A stretch of DNA of 64,000 bases, from positions 3,876,501 to 3,940,500 of the forward strand of contig OZ004590.1 in NCBI GenBank assembly GCA_963924555.1, written 5' to 3'. Positions 42,481 to 54,735 of this stretch are shown here, piece by piece (within the stretch, counting starts at the first letter, position 1; each line of letters starts with the position of its first letter). Below the pieces are notes generated by a model. It did no database searches, was not told where the DNA came from, and saw nothing but the letters and a program-made list of their open reading frames with translations. A program made the position numbers and the translations under genes. This stretch comes from Crambe crambe (Eukaryota; Porifera; Demospongiae; Poecilosclerida; Crambeidae).

Positions 42481-44808
42481 CTGAAAATCAGAAATTAGGC
42501 ATTGCTGCCCATATTAAATATGCTGTAAATTCCAATACTAGCATTTCCACTTCTAAGCTACACTCTGAAAGTAGATGTGTGTGCTGTAGCTATACAGTTT
42601 TAAAGATATAAAGTACACACTCTTGTTTTGACGTGGTCAGGGACCAGCAGGAACAATTCTCCCTTACCTGCCCATCCTGTCATCATTCCAGCCAATGGAG
42701 TGAGAGGTCTCCAGTCAGCATTAATATTGTATCAATCACCTCCAGAGATCACAAAAAGCTGAAAGATACAGCAGCTGCCAGTCAGGAGGAGGCCAAAGTG
42801 ACGAGATACACCTTATTTGGTCTCCAGTCAGCATTTTGTATCAATCACCTCCTAGAGATCACAAAAAGGCTAAAGATACTAACAGCAGCTGTGCTGTCAG
42901 TCAGCCATACACCCTATTCCTCCATTGCTACTGCTTTGAACATAATGTAACTATTAGCTACAGACAAAGAGCGAGAGCTTTATATAGTGAGATATTGAGG
43001 ATGTGATCTGTATTAAAGGGGGCAAGCATCATGATCACCATCATTGTACTGGACAGTATTGTGTGATCTTGAAGTACAACCTTAGTCAACCAGTCAACCA
43101 TGTACGAGATAGAATATTTTTGATCATCCAACACTTAAGCATCTTGAGAAATCCAGCTTTGTCAGGAAAGCATATTGACACTGGACTGTTTCTGCAACAT
43201 ACATATACAAAATATCACTGTCCAACAAATTGAAACTGGTGGGACTTCTCTATACGAGCTCTGTAAAACAACTCTGCCATATTTCATATCGCTCTCAACT
43301 GTGTTTCAGTCATTTGTGTGGAAACAAATCAAGTCAGTCAAGCTGGTTGCAAAATATGATTCACTCCATGAGGATAGCTAATGTATTAATAGAAGCGGAG
43401 AAAGAAAGAATGCATATAAGCTAGCTACTGTAAAAAAAACTGACCTCCAAGGAGAAAACGTTTGCTCCCTTCCTCTTTCACAGACTACTGCATGGCCTTC
43501 CTGTCCATGTGAGCTGTAACTTATATTCAGTGATGGTCCTCTCTATGAGGTTAAGCTGAGATCTGTAAGAAGATGGCAAATTTACTACAATGTACACGTA
43601 GGAAGGAAGAACCAATGTAGCTACAACTTTCAGCATAAAAGATATTTGATTCAAGGAATTTACTTTCCTGAGCAGTCAACCATTCCTCAGATGCCAAGAT
43701 ATCATAAGGAGAAAAGCAGGTTTCGATGTGCTAGCTATACAGTCAGAGAGTGCTACCTTATTATTATAACTTTCTTATCATTATAGTTTAAATTATCTGC
43801 TGCAAGTTGGTATTTGTTACCACAAGAACATTTGAATGAACCGTAGGTGTTAGTGCATGTCTGGTTACATCCTCCATTGTTGGTTTGACACTCAACTACA
43901 TTGGAAATTTAATTCTTATCATCACAGTGGACCATCAAACAGAGATGAAGAGCCTTAGAAGACAATTTTTTTTCAGTTAAGGAAGCATTGATGATATAAG
44001 GTAGCATCAATTATCTTATGAAGGGAAGATAACATTCACACTCACATAACATCCCCCCAAAAACAACAACAACAACAACAACAACAAAAACAAAACAAAC
44101 AAAAAACAAATGTATATCAGCCTAGCTATTCCTAACTTCTCCCCCAAAACTAAAATACTAGATAAAAATCTGTCATGTATTTATAGACAAAAGGTCAACA
44201 GCATCAAGGCTCCTCAATTCATGATTTTCATGGAGGACCTGTGATATGATCGGGGTTTATCCACAGAATTTTGAGTGGTCCAGTGCTTGTGCAAGGAAAT
44301 CAATTGTTGTTTTGTATATCCAGCCAACAATAATGGTAGGGATTGTTGGCTGGATATACAGAACAAAGATTGATCCAATTCCATCCTTCATACCCTTATT
44401 TCCTTACTTTTTTGAGCAATGATCATCCCTACATTTTTTATCTCACTTTTCCCCCTCACAATAATAGCATTCTTTCCAAAATAAAGCACCGAATTATCTT
44501 CACCACCAGTAGCTATACTCTTGGGGAAGTAGATATGCACCACTAAAAATTGTGGTTGTGGAAGCTGCAGGAAAGAACATTAGCTATGCTACACCAATGC
44601 AGTTAGCTAGTATAACTATAGGATTTTCAGTCTACCATGGATGCAGGTCCACAATTATAACTAGCTAGCTACCATGTTTAATCTGATGATGGTTGAGCAA
44701 TAGTTTAACTATCACATGAGAGGGTCAAAGTTCATATTGACCTATTATAGCGAGTTCTATAAAGCAATCCTTGTGAGATACAGTTTTTTTATAGCTATCA
44801 GTTCTAGG
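42481..44808. other. duplicated 3' flank and intergenic spacer
   Basis: About 42500-42960 copies the receptor gene's 3' flank, with an internal duplication of ATCAATCACCTCC...GATCACAAAAAG. The remainder has (CAA)n near 44062 and one arm of a foldback family (TTGTTGGCTGGATATACAGA) near 44330-44420 facing an inverted short copy at about 44310-44335. A fragment at 43795-43900 (TGYTRCAAGTTGGTATTTGTTACCACAAGAACATTTG; minus-strand Cys-rich reading) vaguely resembles an EGF module but is too short to call. Confidence 0.45.
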
Positions 44809-47800
44809 ATGCAGAAACTGATCATGTTGGTAATGCTGATATTACTGATCCTTCTAGTTCCTATACAAAGTCAACCATGTGAGTCTCTATGAAGTTCTAT
44901 CTATAGTTATAGAGTGATACTTATCTTGATAGCTAACATGCATAATAAAACATATGCCAAATCTATGGGGTGATATTATTATAGTGAGATATAGTTACAG
45001 TATTTTGAGGGAATAAAGAATGATGATAGTAGTAACTAATAAAAGATTAGATTATACTGCATTTTGATTAATTAATGCACCAAAAACACCAAGCTATATA
45101 TACAATATAGCTACAGGAATTGAGATGATCTTATGCAGATCTTTCCTAAAACCTATAGCTACAAGTGAAGGGGAAAAATTTATGCTAAATAAAAAGGCCA
45201 CGTACGTAGGGTTAGTCTGTACTTTTACCATCAAAATTATGCTGCCTTCAATAATAAATCACTGCCTCCCACCTGCTTTAATTGTTCATATCAGTGTAAA
45301 AGTGCTCTGCTTGGTTTAGGCAGTGATGTATAATTGAAGGCAGCATAACTTTGATGTTTATACACAGAAACTGCTACAGGTAAAAGTACAGACTAACCCT
45401 ACATACATGGCCTTTTTATTTAGCATAGTTTTTCCCCCTTCACTTGTTTGTTTATTTTTTATATGACCTTCACTTACTGTATCAACTTATGTTTTAGTTA
45501 ATAATGACCTTTTGTTTACTTACTGTATCGTTTTAACTAATAGCTCACTGGGTACATACAGCTACAGATGATAATAATTATTGGCTTGCATGTATACGTG
45601 CATGATTTTGACAGATGTGCGTGCAAATAATATTATGCTATTTAAAAAATGGCTGAGATATGTCATTTATAATGATGATATGAGTGATTAATTTGGAGGA
45701 AAACTGTGTGGATAACAATGGTAAAAGCACAATATGTGTACAAGTTGATATGAGTTTGTGAAAGGATCATGAAGTTACAGCCTGCTAAGAAGATGAATCT
45801 GATGATGATGATAAACGAATCATTAGATTTAGACGGCGGCTGGTGCCGATTGTTGATGCTGTTCTGGAAGAGTTTGAGCAGACATATCCATCATCTTCTG
45901 CATTGTTTTCCAGATTATAAGCAGTTTAGTTGAGGCTGTAGCAAGAATAAAAGAGATACAGACAGTCTTGCATGTGATGAAATGCATGGAATTCAAAATA
46001 AACAGTTAGTTATTGCATGATAAGAGCATCAGCAGCTGTAGATGGATGCATAACAATCATTGAACTGTGTACTACATGAGGCATGATAAGGGGTTTTTTA
46101 CTTTATGAGAGTATTATATAGCTATAGCCATGATGTTGAACAGACTTGCATAGTTCATTTAGAGCAGTTATCTCAGCAGCAGCTGTAGATGGATGCATGA
46201 ATGATTTAAGTAAAGTATAGCTGACTCTGTTACTGATCCTCCCCCCTCCTCCCCGACCACACCCACACTACCATCCCTACTTTACTCCTTTATGAGTTCT
46301 GTGACTGCTCTTGTTGTTTGGGTGATCAGTAGTAACTAATTAATACCTATTTTGATGTATGTCCAATTTTACCCCTGTATTGTGGCCTGCATTAAAAGTG
46401 TGATCACCAAAGGTAGCATATTTCAGTGAATAGCTAATCAGTTTTCAACTTCATCAGCTTTGTAACTAGTGTAGAAAATGGGGTTAAACCAATTTCTGTG
46501 AAATTTTTATTACATGGCCATCCTACTAGAATTCTATGGCATGGTACTCTAATGTTATGGCTGGTCCATGCTATGATTGTTTGTTCTTGTAAGTTAATCT
46601 ATGGGGTGAGTGAAGCATGCACACCCACATTAAAGATAGACTGAGAAGATTTTTGTACATACATTTTTTTGCATGACCACCTAGGCTGAGCATGCGTTTG
46701 TCCCATAATGCTTGCATAAATTTCACTAGTAACCATAGCCAAAATTCTCTATATGCAGTGACTGTTACTTGGAGAGGAAATAACATCACAGGCATTCCAA
46801 CACTGATATATCATGATGAGGTTGGAACTGTTATGTATTCACCTCCACCAACACTCAGTGATCCTTATGGTCCTGGTGGTCTACTCTGTAACTCTACAGT
46901 TAGTCCTATTGCTTGGTATCCAGGAGATGGCTCAAGAACAATCTTTGATGTTAATAAACGTGGTAGGCAAATCTACCAGATAGTACCAAGTGGAAACCTC
47001 ACAGCCCAAATTGTCCATGATGGGAGAAATGGGAGTTTTTATTATGAGTTCGATCTTTCGATATTTTCTTATCATAGTGGATTGTTTACTTGTCGACGGA
47101 ATGGTGATATTTCAACAGCAATTCCTGTGGGATTTTATTATAGAGGTGGTACAACAGGTGAGTAAAAATTTTCAAACATCTAAACCATGACCTGAACAAC
47201 TGGGATGACTATGTTGGTGTAATGTAGTATGTATAGGTAGCTACGTATGACAGATTTAACAGTATTTCCCATTTACCAGACATTCATATTATAATATTAT
47301 TTCTATTGTTTTCTCCAGTTCGTGGTGTTATAACAAGACCTGTAGTGAGTATCATGTCATCTTCATTTATGACTGCCTCCCCATCCTTCACTCTGGCTGG
47401 TGATACTGAAGGAGGTCCTCCTGAAAATTACACTTGGACAAGAAATAGTGCACCCATCACTGATAATGACTCATTCAGCATTTCCATTGGAGTAAATGGT
47501 GTGACTGACCCGAGTGCATATAGCTATAGTCGCTATCAGAGCACACTGACTGTGACTGGGATACTACCTGGGATGTACCAATACTCTGTCTCCAATAGAG
47601 CCACATCCAACACTCTCACCTCCACTATCACTATCGAAGGTCAGTGTTGATGTTACAAGCATTAAAGTGGCTATTATCTTAGGGTTCTGGTAATAAGTAA
47701 TTTTATTGGGCGAGCGAAGTGAGCCCACTAACTCTCAATCTGTACATAGGTATGTGTACGTGTACATCGAGGTCAAAGTTCTAATCAAAAATTTGATTCA

Positions 47801-50800
47801 ATATGCATGCTCAAAGAATCTCCATAGACTTAGCGCTATTGCACAGGACATAAGAAAGTCCAGGCATAGCAATGGAGCCACAAGTTACAGAAGAAAGTCC
47901 ACCACTTCATGTATCCCGACAGCAAAATGCCAGTAATCTTAGCCTAAGAAGTGCTTCGCTCGCCAATAGAATATGAACACTCACACTTTTTATGTATTCA
48001 TCTTAGGTACATTAACTCCGACTAATCTTATGGTCAGACAGAATGGGATTGGTACTATATTAGTCTCCTGGACTGCACCATCTCCTCCACCTAGTATGGG
48101 GTACCAGATAACAACTGATACGATAGATTTCAGTGTTGGTATTGATGTTGCTTCCTTGGCAACTTCAGGCACCATATCACTACAGCCAGGTGTGCACAGT
48201 ATTCGTATGAGGTCCCTTTCCCAGCACTATCCTAGTGAGATAGTGGGACCAGTGGAGGTCACTGTGAAAGGTAATTTGTCTGTATACTTTTGCATATTCA
48301 GTACTCTTCATTCTTCATTGTGATTATTATACAGAGTTCCTAGCACCAACTATCACATCATCATCAATAACTGCCACATCAACCACCATTACCTGGTCCC
48401 AGCCTGAGGGGAGTCTAGCAGCAGATGACTACACCATTTCCCTGCAGCGACTGACTGGCAACAACCGACAATTGTGTCCAACAATTACAGATAGCAGACA
48501 AATGACCATCACCACTACCTCAATGAGTTTCACTAACCTCCAGGAATTCAGTATCTACACTGTCACAGTCACTGCCAGAGTGTTTGGTGTGTCTAGGATG
48601 TCAACTCATGAATTCACCACAACCTCAGCAGGTACACCAGTAGCTACATGCTTTATTATTATTTTTTTGTTAACAATTTAGTGTACAACACCAGGACCAT
48701 CAACTAGCATACCTAATGTTAAGATGGCCCTACACAAGAAATACAAAAAACAAGAGAGGGGGGGAACAACAACAAAAATGAAAAACAACAACAAAACCAA
48801 AAACAACAACAAATTTACACTACAAAAAACTTTTTGATAGCTATTTTAAACGCACTATTTGAAGATAGGGAGATGATACTATCTGGTACAGAGTTCCATA
48901 AACGTACTACACTCATGAAGAATGACACTTTGTGATAGTTTGTTCGAACCAATGGAATAAATAGTTGGCAGGAGTTGACTTGTCGGAGGTTTGAATTGCT
49001 TGCAGGGGAAAATACCATGGGTGGTATAAGAGAATAGCCAGTCAAAATACTTTGGCACAGACACAGCTTCTGACAACTCCTCCTTCTGGAGAGAGTATAG
49101 CCCAACCCAACTCCTCACAGTGTTGCGCAATCTGGAGCATTCCACTTCCCTGTGAGATGTGCTGAGACCAGTAGAGATCACTAGTGATTGTTAGACCAAG
49201 ATATCTTATGCTGCTTACTTGTTCAACGTCAACACCATTGATCTTGATGAAGAAGGGTGGCTGATGATGCTTTCTGGCAATCAGCATGCTCATCATCCAG
49301 GACCACACTCTGCTTACGTCCACTCAGATAGTCCACTAACCAAAGATAGAGGGGTCCTGCTATGCCAACACGAATGAGTGACTCTAATATCAGTGAATGT
49401 GGGAGAGTATCAAAGGCCTTTGATAGATTGAAGATAATAACATTGTGTTATGTTAAAGTGTAAGATGAAACTATGCTATTTTGGTTACAATTTAAGATTT
49501 ATAAAAGCAGCTGCCTTATAACCACAACAGTACATGACCATACATCCTGACTAGACAAGTGTAGGTTCCTAGGTATCTTTTTTGTCAGCAAACAGAGTGT
49601 TAAAAGTACAGTAGCTATATCTACATCACAATTAATATGAATTGACATGTACCATTGTGATAGGCATATCTGGAATATTGTGATAGAGCCACAGATTCAA
49701 TCTAATGGTACATATACAGTGGACTAGATTAGAGATGACTGTACGTCACACAGAAAGTTCTAGAACACACAGAGCATGTACATCTAGCTAAGTACATTAT
49801 TCTAAATAAAAAGGAGAAGTAGGGATGGCTGTAGTACGTAGGAATAGTTAGCTCGTAGTTTGGTAATATTGGTGATGAGTAAGGGGTTACTTGACTGAAG
49901 TTCACTCCCTTGTAGCTGAACTTTTTTGAACTGCACACAGCCTCTCCTTTTAATTTTATTTTTACTTGCAGGGGCTGATCCAGAGAGGGTGAAATGGGTG
50001 ACTTATCACCCCCCTCAATTTTAATGATATTCATGATTAATAAGAAAAAGCAACAAAATTAATACTGACATTATTCATTAACAGAAATTAAACTACTGCT
50101 AGTCATTTTTCTTGGGTATTTCTGCTTAAAATTGTCACATAATGATTCCAAAATGCCCAGCCTTTCTTCTGTCATTGTTAACCAATATGGTCAATCAAAA
50201 GTGGGTGTGGCCATTAAAATTACGCGAATTTTGCGCGCGAAATTTAGTTGTCACCCCTCTTTCTCAAATCCTGGATCAGCCCCTGACTTGTTCATCACCT
50301 TTTTTGATGTAATGCATGCAGATAGCCATAATGAAAATATGGTGTATGTATTATAGTCTCAGAGATACTCATTACTTCGTAACTATTTCATTATAGGCAA
50401 CTGGATGTTGTGATCCTCCTATCCACTCCAAACATGTACTTTAGTAGCGATTCCGGAAGCCATACATTTCCTGAAACTTTGGCCGGCCAGCGCAGCCTGA
50501 CGGTTATAGAAGCGCTTGATGTTTAGGTATCGCTAGCTAGCTTATAACAAGGCCTACCTGCTGGTGTGGGTTAACCAAAGAACAGGTGAAGTATGTAGAT
50601 GTTATACAGATTTACCGTTTTCCCCATATAAATCTCCATAGAACTAAAAATCAACGGTGCTAACTGTGAACATAACACACTGGTTCATTTGGTGTTTGAG
50701 TAGTTAGTACATTTATTAAGCTGCTGCTGGATATGAGTTAAGCGTTCATGTGTTGATTGATCTTTGAGATAGAGCTAGCTTCCAGAATCACTAACTTTAG

Positions 50801-52162
50801 CTATGCAGGCAGCCCAAAGGAAGGATGGAGCTCATACAGATTATTATCATTGCAGGGGTGTATCCACAGAATTTTGAGTGGTCCGGTGCATGTGCCATGC
50901 CCACTTTTTTGATCAGTAAAGTAAAAATGGGTGTATGGTGTTTCGTATAAAAGTGGTTGAGTGAAAACCGGACCAATCGGAGTGGTGGCTACACCCCTGC
51001 ATTGACCAAGGCCTTTTTACTTGTGTTGTACCTTCCGCCCACACATGGTTGCTAGGGGAGTATAACTCCAGAGCTGTTTAGAGCAGCAATAAGCAAAATA
51101 TCCTAGTTATGTCACTAGATAAGACTATAAAATTATCTGACTAGCTGCAGTATAAGTGCAGGACAACCTTTTCAAACTCTAGAAATAGAAGCATGGGCGT
51201 TGCTATTGCAAGCACCCTTAAGTAGTGTGGTATAAACATTTGAATGAACCATTTCTGAAATAATGATGATGAACGACCAGATGAAAACAGCGATTTTAGA
51301 AATTGCTATAAAATGACACTGCTTTATCTTCTGCTCTTCATACCTGAGTCCTAGCACATTGAAAGTGTTCTGTCTTCAAGATAGGAGTTGTTGATAGTAG
51401 AAGAGAAGTATTCCTGCAGAATGATATTAGTGCAATGGGGCGATCCGTGCCATCCCTACTTAGAGAGTACTATTGTCTGATTATAATCATGTTAATGTAC
51501 GGATATTTCTATTTTCAACATTATTTCAGCCCCTACTGGATCTCCACAAGTTATCACTCCCTCAGTGACTGCTAGAAGTATCAATGTGTCCTTGAATGAG
51601 ATTGAATGCATTGAACGTAATGGGATAATCACTTATTACATTGTGGAATTCTCATCATTGGGAGGAAGTGTAATTCCTGGTGTACTGATGATGAATGAAA
51701 GGCGATTCACTGCCAGTGGACTCACTCCTTTCACTAACTACACCTTCCGAGTAGCTGGAGTCAATAACAATGGTACAGGACCTTTCTCTAATGTGGCTAT
51801 TATTCAGACAATTGAAGATAGTACGTATGTTTGATTTTCCATGCATTATGGCAATAGAGTGATATATTATTTTCCTTGTATAGCCCCTGGTGCAGTTTCT
51901 GGCCTCGGGAGCAACCCAAGGTTCACTTCTATAGATATCACTTGGGCTCCCCCTGAAAGTCCTAATGGAATCATTTTATGTTATGTGGTCACCTACACCA
52001 TCAACAATAGTTCTCCTATCACAAACAGTACAGAATTGAATACAGCATTTACTATCACAAGACTGACTCCAGGGACTAGAGTGTCTGTTTCAGTCAGTGC
52101 CTACACTAGTGCAGGACAAGGAAAAGTTGCTAAGTTGACTGATCTGATGACATCTGCTATTC
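44809..52162 (+). CDS. Ig/fibronectin-III cell-surface or secreted protein (3' end not found)
   Basis: The probable first exon (44809-44878) encodes a signal peptide, MQKLIMLVMLILLILLVPIQ, before a GTGAGT donor. Later exons: 46685-47157, 47319-47639 (Ig-like; W, C and Tyr-rich strands, FTCRR; SNRATSNTLTSTITIEG), 48007-48270, 48335-48631, 51530-51820 and 51884-52162 (each about one FN3 domain with phase-1 borders: ILVSWTAPSPPP, ITWSQPEGS, YTFRVAGVNNNGTGPF, ITWAPPESPNG). The five 3' exons are multiples of three and interchangeable. Exon 1 ends in phase 1 while 46685 needs phase 2, so an exon may be missing or the join is wrong. After 52162 (a good donor) no transmembrane segment or stop exon was seen, so the end is unknown. 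Role in adhesion or recognition is inferred from domains. Confidence 0.7.
45162..45446. mobile_element. foldback element in the Ig/FN3 gene intron
   Basis: About 105-bp inverted arms: CAAGTGAAGGGGAAAAA..., GCTAAATAAAAAGGCC, GGGTTAGTCTGTACTTTTACC, GCTGCCTTCAAT on the left and the inverted copy on the right. The centre of about 75 bp contains a second partial inverted repeat (CACTGCCT). Confidence 0.8.
45447..46684. other. rest of the first large intron
   Basis: Apart from two related CAGCTGTAGATGGATGCAT segments (about 46030 and 46175) and simple AT-rich DNA, no exon could be supported; an exon with phase 1-to-2 would be expected somewhere here. Confidence 0.4.
47705..47968. mobile_element. 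MITE with GGCGAGCGAAG ends
   Basis: About 260 bp in the intron between the Ig-like and first FN3 exon. The left end is ATTGGGCGAGCGAAGTGAG; the right end is the inverted CTTCGCTCGCCAAT. A further GGGCGAGCGAGCGAG end-like sequence occurs at 53094. Confidence 0.6.
48760..49445 (-). mobile_element. 5'-truncated, frameshifted non-LTR retrotransposon fragment
   Basis: On the minus strand, pieces of a jockey/CR1-like reverse transcriptase are readable. NLSKAFDTLPHSLILESL comes first, then KINGVDVEQVSSIRYLGLTI, then the C-terminal FFMSVVRLWNSVPDSII tail. They lie in different frames with a deletion between the first two, which removes the catalytic YADD region. The 3' end carries a (TTG)n-type tail (about 48765-48830). 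It is a dead LINE copy inside an intron of the Ig/FN3 gene. Confidence 0.8.
49446..51234. other. intron sequence with dispersed repeats
   Basis: It holds a second copy of the 29800-30060 repeat (about 49816-50430) and, inside it, an unrelated insertion with GAGGGGTGACAA and ACCCCTCTTTC ends. A fragment at about 50865-50905 (GGGGTGTATCCACAGAATTTTGAGTGGTCC) matches about 44250-44285. No exon was recognised. Confidence 0.5.
51235..51475 (-). repeat. hairpin-headed repeat, opposite strand
   Basis: Inverted copy of the repeat at 34586-34860: GTGCCATCCCTACTTAGAGAGTAC at its head (about 51448-51472) and GATGATGAACGACCAGATGAAAAC at its tail (about 51260). It sits about 50 bp before an FN3 exon. Confidence 0.7.
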
Positions 52163-54475
52163 GTGAGTTCATTCTGAATATGGCAGACTATAGACTCACT
52201 CATTGCTAGGCATACCTTGAATATTAGCTCTTACCATATTTTTTGCTATCCTTTTTTAGAATCCTTGAAAATTAAAACACTACATCTTGATGCTCATGCA
52301 TGCATGATGTTTTCACATCTTTGGTACTTGGGGGCAATTATAATGTAGCTAGCAATGGCTCTTTAAGTACTTCAAATTTTGTGTTACTTATCAGAGAGTA
52401 CGATAGTACTCTCTAAGTAGGGATGGCACGGATGCTCCATTGGAGTAGTACTTGATATTTTCTTTCATAACTCCATACCTCCTGCAGTCAGCAACTCCTA
52501 ACTTGAAGACAGAACACCTTCAACATGCTAGGACTCAAGTATGAAAAGCAGAGAACAAAGCAGTATCATTTTACAGCGATTTCCAAAATCGCCGTTTTCA
52601 TCTGCATGGTCATTCATCATCATCATCATCATTAAATAACTTATTTCAGAAATGGTTCATTAAAATGCTATAATTCTTATACTAATCTACTCAGAAATGA
52701 CTGCGCTATAATCCTTTCGATATGTTCAAATATTTTCCAACTTGTTACCTTTCAACCTACAACGAGTCATGCGCATAAATGCACGCGCAGGGCGCTACTA
52801 TTACACGACACATACGTACGTACGTACGTACGTACGTACGTATGCCTGGGGCATTTTGGAGTGTAGACCTGGCAAAATTTCAATGAGTCATGACCTGAGA
52901 GTCAGCTCGCTCGCTGCGCTCGCTCGCTGCAATTATGTTAGCTACAACAATGTCTTCACATTCTACAGTATAGCTTTGTAGACATGATACCATAGCCATC
53001 ATACTTAATTGCTATATACAAAAATTGAGTCCTAAAAAGGGGACAGAAATTTTTAGTTGTAGTATAACTAGTAAATGCTCGTGTAGCATTGTTGGGCGAG
53101 CGAGCGAGTGTATTCAGCAATTGAATTCCTTTTCTATTTTTTTTTCTATTTGTCCTTTTTATCCTTCTAGCTAATTGTTCAATTCTTTTTCCAGCTCATT
53201 TATAATTACTTTTGCAATGTTAATGTCATTGTATAAATGCACAGAAAGTTAGCTAACTCCTATCATGTAGCTGTCCTGGCTATAATATTGGATTTAGCTA
53301 GCTCAGTTAAATCTAATTGCTTACTTTAATACTATGGTTTCCTCAGCAGTCATTTGTACTTTGACTTATTGGGCTAAGATATTGCAGTGGTTGTGGCAGC
53401 TGCATACACAGGAGGCTGTATAATGCTTACCACAAGCACTTAGAAAGCCAAGCGCCTGCAATCCACCTAGCGCCTCTATGACAAAATGCTGTAGAAAGCA
53501 ATAAGTTCTAGCTGTTTGTTCTAACCATAGATATAAGAGGTTTTACGGGATTGGAAACGCCCAATGAACTGTACAACCGTGGCGCGTTGACAGATGCGCA
53601 CGCGCATGCAGCATTAATTATATTAATCGTTGTGAAAAGAGATCAATATTCACTCCTTTCAAGGCAGTTAAAGTGATATTCTGCCCCTACAGCTCACAGA
53701 ATAGTACAAGTAAGCTAAGGGGAAGGTATTGAAGAAGTGAAGAGTCAGAGAGTTGAAGTTGGAGAGTCTGAGGAAAGAAGTTATTATTCATAACTTTTTT
53801 CCTTGTAATTATAACTATGAGTACCTATCATTGCTCATTATACATTAATTGATTTGAAAGAAAGGCCAGAATGACTTTTGGTATTAAAATTAGACATACG
53901 TAAATTCATTATTATTTATTATTATAGCTAGATAATTTTGCCCCAAAGTTATCCGCCAGTTTCTGCTCAGTTCTCCCTCATCAACATTATTGCAATACTT
54001 CCAGCTTTTGGCTGTTGGGTTTTGACACCATCCACCTCAAGAATTCGGCTCAGTCAGCTGTCCTGTGGACCCTATGGATATTAGGGGGGAAATATAGTAA
54101 GCTTGCCATCTCCATAGGATGACTATTGTATAGAAAACGAATGCACCAATTCCATTTACTGTTCTATCCTTTCCCTGAAATAACTAATACAGTTTCAATA
54201 TTGTTAATCTATTTCTTGGGAGAGGGATTACAGTTTTAACACCACTTGCAAATGCTAGAGACAATATATGTCAGCTAATACAAAAACCAACATTACTATT
54301 CCATGTAGCTAAAGTTTACATGCCTTTTGATCAGAAAATGGGCAACAGCAATTGATTCCATCAAGCGTGAGAGGGATTACAGTCCCATTAACCACTACAG
54401 TAGTACTTGTAGGAATAAACTTGAAAATCTGAGCTGAAACTTATTTCATACGGTAAATCTATGCCCTAGTGTATC
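52163..54475. other. repeat-bearing region after the last recognised FN3 exon
   Basis: It contains the hairpin-headed repeat at 52391-52640, a (TACG)n run at 52813-52843, CGCTCGCT runs at 52906-52930, and a CGCGTTGACAGATGCGCACGCGCATGC stretch near 53580. No exon with a transmembrane segment was found, though one is expected downstream of the FN3 exons. Confidence 0.5.
52391..52640 (+). repeat. hairpin-headed repeat
   Basis: Direct copy of the 34586-34860 repeat: hairpin AGAGAGTAC-GATA-GTACTCTCT at 52393-52414, then AAGTAGGGATGGCACGGAT, ending in (CAT)n at about 52616-52634. Confidence 0.8.
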
Positions 54476-54735
54476 AGAGAGTGCGGTAGCACTCTCTATG
54501 TAGGGATGACTCGGACGGCCGCGCGCGCCGCCTATAGACTAATACAAAAGTGAAATTCCAGTTCCCCCACTTAGACCTAACAAAAGCTACTGTGAATGAT
54601 TATCCAGCCTACTAGAGCCTACTACAATGTGCAGACCAAGTTTCAGGACCAGGGAGCTTACCGTTTCAGAAATACGGCAAGCAGGTAAATCGCTATATTC
54701 TTCTTCTTCTCTATATATCAGAGAGTGCGGTAGCA
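54476..54735 (+). repeat. GC-rich hairpin repeat block interrupted by nested transposons
   Basis: It starts with hairpin AGAGAGTGC-GGTA-GCACTCTCT, then GACGGCCGCGCGCGCCGCC, GATTATCCAGCCTACTAG, and a second hairpin left half at 54720-54735. Its continuation resumes at 58414 after the two inserted transposons. A full copy is at 62072-62340. Confidence 0.8.

Noticed and set aside
52813..52843. (TACG)n as a regulatory site
   Set aside because: Simple microsatellite; no supporting context.
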